NCBI RefSeq assembly: GCF_017744835.1
Contig: NZ_JAGIAM010000003.1
Location: forward strand, 496,001 to 560,000
Source: Sphingomonas sp.
Lineage (GTDB): Bacteria; Pseudomonadota; Alphaproteobacteria; Sphingomonadales; Sphingomonadaceae
Reading direction: 5' to 3'
Length of the DNA stretch: 64,000 nt
The translations under genes were made by a program, and so were the position numbers. Positions 40,396-48,958 of this stretch are shown piece by piece. Numbering within the stretch: position 1 is the stretch's first letter; every line of letters begins with the position of its first letter. The notes under the pieces were generated by a model that saw only the letters and a list, made by a program, of their open reading frames with translations, was not told the DNA's origin and searched no databases.

Positions 40396-41229
40396 ATGGC
40401 GGCACCTGTCGTCACCATGCAGCAGCTGCTCGAATCGGGCGCGCACTTCGGTCACCAGACCCACCGCTGGAACCCGAAGATGAAGCCCTACATCTTCGGC
40501 GACCGCAACGGCGTCCACATCATCGACCTCTCGCAGACCGTGCCGCTCTTCGCGCGCGCTCTCGAGTTCGTGAACTCGACCGTCGCCGCCGGCGGCAAGG
40601 TGCTGTTCGTCGGCACCAAGCGCCAGGCGCAGGAGCCGATCGCCGAGGCTGCGCGCCGCGCCGGGCAGCACTTCGTCAACCACCGCTGGCTGGGCGGCAT
40701 GCTCACCAACTGGAAGACGATCTCGCAGTCGATCAAGCGCCTCAAGACGCTCGAGGAGCAGCTTTCGGGCGACACGCACGGCCTGACCAAGAAGGAAGTG
40801 CTGCAGCTCACCCGCGAGCGCGACAAGCTCGAGCTCTCGCTCGGCGGCATCCGCGACATGGGCGGCATCCCGGACATCATGTTCGTGATCGACGCCAACA
40901 AGGAAGAGCTGGCGATCAAGGAAGCCAACACGCTGGGTATCCCGGTCGTCGCGATCCTCGACTCGAACGTGAGCCCGGACGGCATCGCCTTCCCGGTGCC
41001 CGCGAACGACGACGCGTCGCGCGCCATCCGCCTCTACTGCGAGGCGATCGCCATCGCGGCGACCCGCGGCAACCAGGACCGCCAGGCGAGCTTCGGCGTC
41101 GACCTGGGCGCCCAGGAAGAGGCTCCGATCGAGCCCGCCCTGACCGAAGTTGCCGGCGAGCCGGAAGCGCCCGCCGCTTCGACCGAGCCGGAAACGGCGG
41201 TCGAGGGTGAGCGTCAGATCGACGCCTAA
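40396..41229 (+). CDS. rpsB: 30S ribosomal protein S2
   Basis: [41 protein letters not shown]...[39 protein letters not shown]. Confidence 0.99.
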   Translation: MAAPVVTMQQLLESGAHFGHQTHRWNPKMKPYIFGDRNGVHIIDLSQTVPLFARALEFVNSTVAAGGKVLFVGTKRQAQEPIAEAARRAGQHFVNHRWLGGMLTNWKTISQSIKRLKTLEEQLSGDTHGLTKKEVLQLTRERDKLELSLGGIRDMGGIPDIMFVIDANKEELAIKEANTLGIPVVAILDSNVSPDGIAFPVPANDDASRAIRLYCEAIAIAATRGNQDRQASFGVDLGAQEEAPIEPALTEVAGEPEAPAASTEPETAVEGERQIDA

Positions 41230-41249
41230 GCCCGTCATCGAACCGTAAT

Positions 41250-41291
41250 CGGGGCGGGGCAGGGCACAGGCACTGCTCCGCCCGAATTTTA
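41250..41291 (+). terminator. rpsB-tsf intergenic hairpin (attenuator-like)
   Basis: CGGGGCGGGGCAG...CTGCTCCGCCCG followed by AATTTT. Confidence 0.5.
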
Positions 41292-41307
41292 GCTGAGGGA
41301 AACGAAC

Positions 41308-42237
41308 ATGGCCGAGATCACTGCAGCAGCCGTGAAGGAGCTCCGTGAAAAGAGCGGCGCCGGCATGATGGATTGCAAGAAGGCGCTCTCCGAGACCAAC
41401 GGCGACATGGAAGCCGCGGCCGACTGGCTGCGCGCCAAGGGCCTGGCCGCCGCCGCCAAGAAGTCGAGCCGCACCGCGGCCGAGGGCCTCGTCGGCGTCG
41501 CCGTCGCGGGCACCAAGGGCGTGGCCGTCGAAGTCAACTCGCAGACCGACTTCGTCGCCAAGAACGACATCTTCCAGGGCTTCGTGCGCGACGTGACCGC
41601 GCTCGCGCTCGAGACCGGTGACGACATCGAGGCGATCAAGGCCGCGAAGATGCCGCAGGGCGGCACCGTCGACGAGGTGCTGACCGCCAACATCTCGACC
41701 ATCGGCGAGAACCAGGTCCTGCGTCGCGCGAAGAAGGTCGAAGTCGCCAAGGGCGCGGTGATCCCGTACGTCCACAATGCGGCGGCTCCGGGCCTGGGCA
41801 AGATCGGCGTGCTCGTCGCGCTCGAATCGGACGCGGGCGTCGACGTGCTCGAGCCGCTCGGCAAGCAGCTGGCGATGCACATCGCTGCGGCCTTCCCGCT
41901 GGCGCTCGACGAGACCGGCCTCGACCAGGAGACGCTGGAGCGCGAGCGCGCCATCGCCAAGGAAAAGGCAGCCGAGAGCGGCAAGCCGGCCGACATCATC
42001 GAGAAGATGGTCGAAGGCTCGGTGAAGAAGTTCGCCAAGGAGAACGCCCTCCTCAGCCAGCTCTTCGTGATGGACGGCAAGACCCCGATCGCCGACGTCG
42101 TCGCGAAGGCGGGCAAGGACGCCGGTGCCTCGATCGTGCTCAAGGACTATGTCCGCTTCCAGCTCGGCGAAGGCATCGAGAAGGAAGAGAGCGACTTCGC
42201 TGCCGAAGTGGCGGCGACGGCGGGCCTCACCAAGTAA
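41308..42237 (+). CDS. tsf: Elongation factor Ts
   Basis: [45 protein letters not shown]...[12 protein letters not shown]. Confidence 0.99.
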   Translation: MAEITAAAVKELREKSGAGMMDCKKALSETNGDMEAAADWLRAKGLAAAAKKSSRTAAEGLVGVAVAGTKGVAVEVNSQTDFVAKNDIFQGFVRDVTALALETGDDIEAIKAAKMPQGGTVDEVLTANISTIGENQVLRRAKKVEVAKGAVIPYVHNAAAPGLGKIGVLVALESDAGVDVLEPLGKQLAMHIAAAFPLALDETGLDQETLERERAIAKEKAAESGKPADIIEKMVEGSVKKFAKENALLSQLFVMDGKTPIADVVAKAGKDAGASIVLKDYVRFQLGEGIEKEESDFAAEVAATAGLTK

Positions 42238-42260
42238 CAAGGTCTTCCCGGACCTGAAGA

Positions 42261-42302
42261 ACGGGCGCGGTCACCAGTGGTGGCCGCGCCCGTTTGCTTT
42301 TG
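42261..42302 (+). terminator. Intrinsic terminator of rpsB-tsf
   Basis: ACGGGCGCGG...CCGCGCCCGT stem followed by TTGCTTTT. Confidence 0.85.
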
Positions 42303-42318
42303 GGGACGCGAGCCTTGG

Positions 42319-42460
42319 CTCCCATCCCTGCTTGCAGCGGGCGGGCGCCTGCGCGCTTCAAAGACCCAATTGCCGTTCGCCAGAAAGGCGCCGGACGAGG
42401 CATCGAGCCTCGCCCCGCGCTACACCCACCCTTTGCCCCTCCCTTTCAGTGAGGGGCGCT
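42319..42460. repeat. Dispersed intergenic repeat, copy B
   Basis: TCCCTGCTTGCAG...CCTGCGCGC...CCGGACGAGGCATCGAGCCTCG (42391-42412)...CACCC...TGCCCCTCCC; collinear with 4354-4512. Confidence 0.75.
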
Positions 42461-42467
42461 TCGGTGC

Positions 42468-43535
42468 CTAATCCTTCGCGCGGATGGTTCTTGCGGCGAG
42501 GATCATCGCGCCGACGACGCAGCCGGCGAACAACGCGCCTTCGAGGGCGCCGGTCACGGCGCGGCTGACCGGTCCGAAGCCGGTTTCGCCCAACAGGCGG
42601 CCGATCGGATCGAGGCGCAGGCGCGAGCCGGGGAAGTGGTGCGCGAGCAGGTCGAGGCTGCCGCCCATCATCCGGCCGCCGAGCAGTGCGATGAGGATGC
42701 CCGATGCGCCGCCCGCCAGCGCTGCGATTCCGCCGCTGCGCCGGAGCGTGGGCGGAGCAGCTTTGCGGGCAGCGAGCCAGGCGCCCAGGCCCGTTGCGCT
42801 GCCGAGCAACAGCCCTTCGGGCGCGCCGGTGATGTTGCCCGGGTCCTGGCCGAGCAGCAGGTTGAAGGCGTCGAGGCCGAGCAGCTTGACGACGGCGCCG
42901 GTCACCAGCCCGCCGATGGCGCCGCCGAGGATGCGCCAGCGCGGATCGGGCGCGGCCAGCGCCGCGGCGGCGATCCCGAAGCTCACGCCGGCACCGCCGA
43001 CGAGCGCGACCAGCAGCGTGGCGCTGAGCAGCACGAGCAACACCGAGGCGGCGCCGATGCCGGGCTGGAGCGGCTGCGACGCGCCGGTGAAGCCATAGAA
43101 GAGTCCGCCGAGCAGTCCGGCGAGGCCGGCGCCCGCAGTGCCCGCTCCGGCGAGCAGCAGTGCCTGGCGCCAGGCGATCGGGGGCGGGGCGGGGGCGCCG
43201 GGCACAAGCGCATCGGCATCGACATTCACCGGAGCGATGAAGCGATAGCCGTGCTTGGGGACCGTCTCGATGAAGCGCGCGCGGGTGGCGTCGTCGCCGA
43301 GCTGGCGGCGGAGGGTGCGGATGCACTGGGTGAGCGCCTCGTCGGTGACGGGCACGCCGCGCCAGACCTCGTCCATGAAGCGGTCCTTGGAGACCAGCCG
43401 GCCATGTTCGCGCACCAGCAGCGCAAGCGCGTCGAGATAGCGCGCGTTGAGCTCGACCGGAACGTCGTCGCGCCGGAGCTGGCGGTCGGCGGTGTCGAGC
43501 AGGAAGCGGTCGAAACGGAAGCAGCCGGGCGCCAT
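42468..43535 (-). CDS. Winged-helix (OmpR/CadC-type) DNA-binding domain fused to a polytopic membrane domain
   Basis: N-term [76 protein letters not shown]...[17 protein letters not shown], then several Gly/Ala-rich TM segments. Confidence 0.85.
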   Translation of the reverse strand: MAPGCFRFDRFLLDTADRQLRRDDVPVELNARYLDALALLVREHGRLVSKDRFMDEVWRGVPVTDEALTQCIRTLRRQLGDDATRARFIETVPKHGYRFIAPVNVDADALVPGAPAPPPIAWRQALLLAGAGTAGAGLAGLLGGLFYGFTGASQPLQPGIGAASVLLVLLSATLLVALVGGAGVSFGIAAAALAAPDPRWRILGGAIGGLVTGAVVKLLGLDAFNLLLGQDPGNITGAPEGLLLGSATGLGAWLAARKAAPPTLRRSGGIAALAGGASGILIALLGGRMMGGSLDLLAHHFPGSRLRLDPIGRLLGETGFGPVSRAVTGALEGALFAGCVVGAMILAARTIRAKD

Positions 43536-43723
43536 TCTTCAGCGAAACCTCAGGAATTGCTCATGTGGCTCACGGCCGCGGGGTTCAGGGCAGGAGCCTC
43601 CCCCATGCCGGAGAGCAAGGCAATGCCAAATGCGCCGTCGATAATCCCGTGCTGCGCGCTTGTTACCATGGCGCCACCCCTCTAAGGTCCGCGCCGCTCC
43701 ACTCCCCCCGATTCAAGGCTTCC

Positions 43724-44455
43724 ATGACAGTTCCACGCTTCAAACGCATCCTGCTCAAGCTCTCGGGCGAAGTCCTGATGGGCCAGGGGCAGTTCGGCAT
43801 CGATCCCGCCACCTGCGCGCGCGTCGCCGACGAGGTGAAGGAAGCGATCGATACCGGGCTGCAGGTGTGCATGGTCGTGGGCGGGGGCAATATCTTCCGC
43901 GGGCTGGCGGGGGCCGCCCAGGGCTTCGACCGCGCCTCGGCCGATTACATGGGCATGCTGGCGACGGTGATGAACGCGCTGGCGATGCAGAACGCGCTCG
44001 AGAAGGTCGGCGTCGACACGCGCGTCCAGTCGGCGATCCCGATGCAGTCGGTGTGCGAACCCTTCATCCGCCGTCGCGCCGAGCGCCACATGGAGAAGGG
44101 CCGCGTGGTGATCTTCGCCGCGGGCACCGGCCTGCCGTTTTTCACCACCGACACCACCGCCGCGCTGCGCGCCGCCGAGATGAACTGCGACGCGCTGTTC
44201 AAGGGCACCTCGGTCGACGGCGTCTATGACGCCGATCCCAAGAAGGTGGCGAGCGCGAAGCGTTACGATTCACTGAGCTACGACCGTGTCCTCGCAGACA
44301 ATCTGAAGGTCATGGACGCCTCTGCCGTGGCGCTGTGCCGCGACAACCATATCCCGATCGTGGTGTTCAACATCCGCGAGGAAGGCAATCTCGCCGCCGT
44401 GCTGCGCGGCGAGGGGACCTCCACGATCGTCCAGAACGAAACCGTATCCGCATAA
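43724..44455 (+). CDS. pyrH: UMP kinase
   Basis: [56 protein letters not shown]...[20 protein letters not shown]. Confidence 0.98.
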   Translation: MTVPRFKRILLKLSGEVLMGQGQFGIDPATCARVADEVKEAIDTGLQVCMVVGGGNIFRGLAGAAQGFDRASADYMGMLATVMNALAMQNALEKVGVDTRVQSAIPMQSVCEPFIRRRAERHMEKGRVVIFAAGTGLPFFTTDTTAALRAAEMNCDALFKGTSVDGVYDADPKKVASAKRYDSLSYDRVLADNLKVMDASAVALCRDNHIPIVVFNIREEGNLAAVLRGEGTSTIVQNETVSA

Positions 44456-44469
44456 GAGGAGAGCCGTAA

Positions 44470-45027
44470 ATGGCCGCTTACGACAAGGCAGATCTCGAGC
44501 GCCGCATGGCCGGCGCAGTCGAGGCGCTGAAGCACGATCTCGCAGGCCTGCGCACGGGCCGTGCGTCGGTGACGCTGCTCGACCCGGTCAACGTCGAGGT
44601 ATACGGCGCGCAGATGCCGCTCAACCAGGTGGCGACCGTGTCGGCGCCCGAGCCGCGGCTGCTGTCGGTGCAGGTGTGGGACAAGTCCAACGTCGGCCCG
44701 GTCGACAAGGCGATCCGCTCGGCGGGGCTGGGGCTCAACCCGATCGTCGACGGCCAGACGCTGCGCCTGCCGATCCCCGACCTGACCGAGGAGCGCCGCA
44801 AGGAGCTCGCCAAGCTCGCCGGCCAGTACGCCGAAAAGGCCCGCATCGCGGCGCGCAACGTGCGGCGCGACGGCATGGACAGCCTGAAGACCGACGAGAA
44901 GAAGGGCGTGTTCGGCGAGGACGAGCGCAAGCGCCACGAGACCGAGGTCCAGAAGCTGACCGACAGCACGATCGCCGACATCGACGCGGCGGCGGCGAAC
45001 AAGGAAAAGGAAATCCTGGGCAAGTGA
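44470..45027 (+). CDS. frr: Ribosome recycling factor
   Basis: [84 protein letters not shown]. Confidence 0.98.
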   Translation: MAAYDKADLERRMAGAVEALKHDLAGLRTGRASVTLLDPVNVEVYGAQMPLNQVATVSAPEPRLLSVQVWDKSNVGPVDKAIRSAGLGLNPIVDGQTLRLPIPDLTEERRKELAKLAGQYAEKARIAARNVRRDGMDSLKTDEKKGVFGEDERKRHETEVQKLTDSTIADIDAAAANKEKEILGK

Positions 45028-45032
45028 CGGGC

Positions 45033-45071
45033 GAACAGCATCGCTGTTCAGGTCATGCCGGGGGCATGACC
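45033..45071. repeat. Tandem hairpins in frr-uppS intergenic
   Basis: GAACAGC-ATC-GCTGTTC (45033-45049) and GGTCATGCC-GGG-GGCATGACC (45051-45071). Confidence 0.6.
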
Positions 45072-45096
45072 GGCCCGGCACTCCGGGGCCAGAATC

Positions 45097-45831
45097 ATGG
45101 CCGCTAATCCCGCTCCCGTCTCCGGCTCGGAGCCGCCGCTGCCCCGCCACGTCGCCATCATCATGGACGGCAACGGGCGCTGGGCGAAGAAGCGCTTCCT
45201 GCCGCGCATCGCCGGGCATCGCCAGGGCGTGGAAGCGGTGCGCCGCGTGAGCCGCGCGGCGCGCAAGCTGGGCATCGAGGTGCTCACGCTCTACGCCTTC
45301 TCGTCCGAGAACTGGCGGCGGCCGCAGGAGGAAGTGCGCGACCTGATGGGTCTGCTGCGCCATTTCCTGGCGAGCGAGCTCGACGAGCTGGTCTCCGAGG
45401 GCGTGAAGCTGCGCGTGATCGGCGAGTGGCGCAGCCTGGCGCCCGACCTCGCCGGCATGATCGACGCCGCGATGGCGCGCACCGCGGACAATCCCGGCCC
45501 GACGCTGGTGATCGCGCTCAACTATGGCTCGCAGGCCGAGATCGTGGCGGCGGCGCAGCGGCTGGCGCGCGACGTGCAGGACGGCAAGCTGGCGCCCGAG
45601 GCGATCGACGCGGCGCGCTTCGAGAGCGCGCTCGAGACCACCGACCTGCCGCCGCTCGACCTGCTGATCCGCACTTCGGGCGAGCAGCGGCTCTCCAATT
45701 TCCTGCTGTGGCAGGCGGCCTATGCCGAGCTGATGTTCGTCGACATGCTGTGGCCCGACTTCGACGAAAAGGCGCTCGCCGCAGCCGTCGGCCAGTTCGG
45801 GCGGCGCGAACGGCGTTTCGGAGGCCTGTGA
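45097..45831 (+). CDS. uppS: Isoprenyl transferase (undecaprenyl diphosphate synthase)
   Basis: RHVAIIMDGNGRWAKKRFLPRIAGHRQGVEAVRRV...LTLYAFSSENWRRP...LLIRTSGEQRLSNFLLWQAAYAELMF. Confidence 0.98.
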   Translation: MAANPAPVSGSEPPLPRHVAIIMDGNGRWAKKRFLPRIAGHRQGVEAVRRVSRAARKLGIEVLTLYAFSSENWRRPQEEVRDLMGLLRHFLASELDELVSEGVKLRVIGEWRSLAPDLAGMIDAAMARTADNPGPTLVIALNYGSQAEIVAAAQRLARDVQDGKLAPEAIDAARFESALETTDLPPLDLLIRTSGEQRLSNFLLWQAAYAELMFVDMLWPDFDEKALAAAVGQFGRRERRFGGL

Positions 45832-46598
45832 CCAAGCGCGGATCGGAACTTGCCACCCGCGTGGTGGTGGGCGTGGCGCTGATCGCGCTGGCGCTGGCGG
45901 CGCTTTGGGTCGGCGGGCTGGGCTTCTGGCTGCTGGTCGTGGTGGCCGGGGTGCTCATGATGGGCGAATGGGCGAACCTCGCCCACGCGCCCGAGGGACA
46001 GAAACGCCTCGCCCAATATGCGCTGTGCGTGCCGCTCGCGATCCTGGCGCCGGGACTGGCGGCGGGGCCGGGGTTCCTGGCGCTGGGGCTGACGATCGGC
46101 GCGGCCTTCTTCATCGGCGCCGTGACGCGGCGACCGCAGCTTGCCGGCGGCGCGCTCTACATCGGGCTGCCGGTGCTGGCGCTGGTGCTGCTGCGCGAGC
46201 AATTCGGGCTGCTCACCACCTTCTGGGCGATGGCGCTGGTCTGGGCGTGCGACACGGGCGCCTATTTCGCCGGGCGCGCGATCGGCGGGCCCAAGCTCGC
46301 GCCGGCAATCAGCCCGAACAAGACCTGGGCGGGCTTCCTGGGCGGCGTGGCGGCGGCGGGCCTGTTCGCCGCGCTGCTGGTGCCCTTCGGGCTGGCACTG
46401 CCGCTCGCGCTGGCGACGCCGGTGCTGGCGGCGATCTCGCAGGCGGGGGATTTGTTCGAGAGCCATCTCAAGCGCGTCGCGGGAGTCAAGGATTCGGGCA
46501 ACCTGCTTCCCGGCCATGGCGGCGTGCTCGACCGGCTCGACGGGCTGGTCGCGGTGGCACCGGTGGCGGCGCTGCTCGCGCTGGTGCTGGCGCGATGA
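45828..46598 (+). CDS. cdsA: Phosphatidate cytidylyltransferase
   Basis: VWACDTGAYFAGRAIGGPKLAPAISPNKTWAGFLGG...QAGDLFESHLKRVAGVKDSGNLLPGHGGVLDRLDGL; GTG start overlapping uppS stop. Confidence 0.95.
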   Translation: MTKRGSELATRVVVGVALIALALAALWVGGLGFWLLVVVAGVLMMGEWANLAHAPEGQKRLAQYALCVPLAILAPGLAAGPGFLALGLTIGAAFFIGAVTRRPQLAGGALYIGLPVLALVLLREQFGLLTTFWAMALVWACDTGAYFAGRAIGGPKLAPAISPNKTWAGFLGGVAAAGLFAALLVPFGLALPLALATPVLAAISQAGDLFESHLKRVAGVKDSGNLLPGHGGVLDRLDGLVAVAPVAALLALVLAR

Positions 46599-47752
46599 AA
46601 CGCATCACCATATTGGGCGCGACCGGATCGGTCGGCAGCTCGACGCTCGACCTGATCGAGCGCAATCCCGAAGCCTTCGAAGTCCTCGCGCTCACGGCCA
46701 ATTGCGACGCGGACAAGCTCGCGGCGGCGGCGATCCGCACCAATGCCAGGCTCGTCGTGGTGGCGGACGCGAGCCGGCTCGAGCGGCTGCGCGAGGCGCT
46801 TGCCGGGACCGGAATCGAGGCGCGGGGCGGGGCGGATGCGGTATGCGACGCCGCGCGGATGGGCGCCGACTGGACGATGGCGGCGATCGTCGGCACGGCA
46901 GGGCTCAAGCCCGTCATGGCCGCGCTGGAGGCCGGCGGCACGGTGGCGCTCGCCAACAAGGAGGCGCTGGTTTCCGCCGGAGACGTGATGACCGCGGCGG
47001 CCAAGGCGCATGGGACGACGCTGCTCCCGGTCGATTCGGAGCATAATGCGGTCTTCCAGTGCCTCGACAGCACGGCGCCGCAGCGCGTCAGCCGGATCAT
47101 CCTCACGGCGAGCGGCGGGCCGTTTCGCGACTATAGCCATGAGCAGATGGGGAACATCACTCCCGCGCAGGCCGTGGCGCACCCCAACTGGTCGATGGGC
47201 GCAAAGATCTCGGTCGATTCGGCGACGATGATGAACAAGGGCCTCGAGCTGATCGAGGCGTTCCACCTGTTCCCGCTGCGTCCCGACCAGTTCGACGTGG
47301 TGATCCACCGCCAGTCGGTGATCCACTCGATGGTCGAATATGTCGACGGCTCGGTACTGGCGCAGCTCGGCGCCCCCGATATGCGCATCCCGATCGCCTA
47401 TGCGCTGGCCTGGCCCGATCGGCTGGAGACGCCGTGCGAGCGGCTCGACCTGGTGCGGATCGGCCGTCTCGACTTCGAGGCGCCGGCGGCGTGGCGCTTC
47501 CCGGCGCTCGGCCTCGCGCGCGATGCGCTTGCCGCGGGCGGGGCGAGGCCGGCGATCCTCAATGCCGCCAATGAAGTCGCGGTCGCCGCTTTCCTGGGCG
47601 GACGCGTCAACTTTCTTGAAATTGCCGCAATCGTTGCCGATACGCTGGCGCGCTATGATCCGGCGGCTCCGGACTCGCTCGACGCCGTGCTGGCTATCGA
47701 TGCCGAGGCGCGGGCGTTTGCGGCGGAGCGTGTGAAGGACTGCGTCGTTTGA
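46595..47752 (+). CDS. dxr: 1-deoxy-D-xylulose-5-phosphate reductoisomerase
   Basis: MKRITILGATGSVGSSTLDLIERNPEAFEVLALTAN...ALANKEALVSAG...LLPVDSEHNAVFQCL...TASGGPFRD...MGAKISVDSATMMNKGLELIEA. Confidence 0.98.
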   Translation: MKRITILGATGSVGSSTLDLIERNPEAFEVLALTANCDADKLAAAAIRTNARLVVVADASRLERLREALAGTGIEARGGADAVCDAARMGADWTMAAIVGTAGLKPVMAALEAGGTVALANKEALVSAGDVMTAAAKAHGTTLLPVDSEHNAVFQCLDSTAPQRVSRIILTASGGPFRDYSHEQMGNITPAQAVAHPNWSMGAKISVDSATMMNKGLELIEAFHLFPLRPDQFDVVIHRQSVIHSMVEYVDGSVLAQLGAPDMRIPIAYALAWPDRLETPCERLDLVRIGRLDFEAPAAWRFPALGLARDALAAGGARPAILNAANEVAVAAFLGGRVNFLEIAAIVADTLARYDPAAPDSLDAVLAIDAEARAFAAERVKDCVV

Positions 47753-48882
47753 TCCAATCGCCCGGCATCCTGCTCACCGTACTCGCATTCGTGCTGGTGA
47801 TCGGGCCGCTCGTCTTTCTCCACGAGATGGGACATTATCTCGCCGGCCGCTGGTTCGGCGTGAAGGCCGAGGCTTTCTCGATCGGATTCGGCCGCGAAGT
47901 GGCGGGCTTCACCGACAGGCGCGGCACGCGCTGGAAGTTCGGCTGGCTGCCGCTCGGCGGCTATGTGCGCTTCGCGGGCGACATGAACCCGGCGAGCCAG
48001 CCCACGCCCGAATGGCTCGCGCTGCCGGCCAGGGAGCGCGCGCAGACCTTCCAGTCCAAGCCGCTGTGGCAGCGCGCGATCATCGTGCTCGCGGGGCCGC
48101 TGGCGAACTTCATCGTGGCGATCGTCATCCTCTCGGCGTTTGCGACCCTCTATGGGCAGAACGTGACGCCGTCGGTGGTCGGTGTGGTCCAGCCGGGCAG
48201 CGCCGCCGCGGCGGCGGGGCTGCAGCCGGGCGACCGGCTCACCGCGCTCGGCGGGCGTCCGGTAGAGACCTTCGGCGACATCGCTCAGTTTGCCCAGCTT
48301 CGCCCGGGCGAGGCGGTGGACATCGAGTTCGAGCGTAGCGGCCGGACGATGACCGCCGACGCCGTCATCGGCGTCCGCGAGGAGCAGGACCGCTTCGGCA
48401 ACAAATATCGGATCGGCGTGCTCGGCATCGGCAACAGCACGCCCGTGCTCAAATCGGTCGGCATCCTCGAGGCGCCGCTCGTCGGCATCGGCCAGACGGT
48501 CAGCATCATACGCATGATGACCGACGGGCTGGGCCAGATCATTACCGGGCGCCGCTCGGTCGCGGAGCTCGGCGGTCCGCTCAAGATCGCGCAGGTCTCG
48601 GGCGAACGTCTCGCGATGGGACCGACCGAGTTCGTGTTTTTGATCGCGCTCATCTCCATTAATCTCGGATTCATCAACCTATTGCCAGTCCCGGTGCTGG
48701 ATGGCGGGCATCTACTGTTCTACGCAGTAGAAGCCGTGCGTCGCCGCCCGGTGGAGCCACAGGTGATGGAATGGGCCTTCCGGGGTGGTCTGATCGCTAT
48801 TCTTGCGCTGATGCTGCTGGTGACGTTGAACGATCTCGGCGCATTCGGCGTGTGGAGGAATTTGGCCGGCTTGATCGGCTGA
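47749..48882 (+). CDS. rseP: Site-2 protease RseP (M50 with PDZ)
   Basis: LVFLHEMGHYLAGRWFGVKAEAFSIGFGREVAGFTDRRGTRWKFGWLPLGGYVRFAGDMNP...NLLPVPVLDGGHLLFY; TTG start overlaps dxr stop. Confidence 0.97.
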   Translation: MIQSPGILLTVLAFVLVIGPLVFLHEMGHYLAGRWFGVKAEAFSIGFGREVAGFTDRRGTRWKFGWLPLGGYVRFAGDMNPASQPTPEWLALPARERAQTFQSKPLWQRAIIVLAGPLANFIVAIVILSAFATLYGQNVTPSVVGVVQPGSAAAAAGLQPGDRLTALGGRPVETFGDIAQFAQLRPGEAVDIEFERSGRTMTADAVIGVREEQDRFGNKYRIGVLGIGNSTPVLKSVGILEAPLVGIGQTVSIIRMMTDGLGQIITGRRSVAELGGPLKIAQVSGERLAMGPTEFVFLIALISINLGFINLLPVPVLDGGHLLFYAVEAVRRRPVEPQVMEWAFRGGLIAILALMLLVTLNDLGAFGVWRNLAGLIG

Positions 48883-48958
48883 TGCGGTTAAGGCAGGGGC
48901 GTACGTCCGGCGTCGCTTGGGCAGCGGCAAAACTCGTAATCCGACTTTGGGGTGGGAT

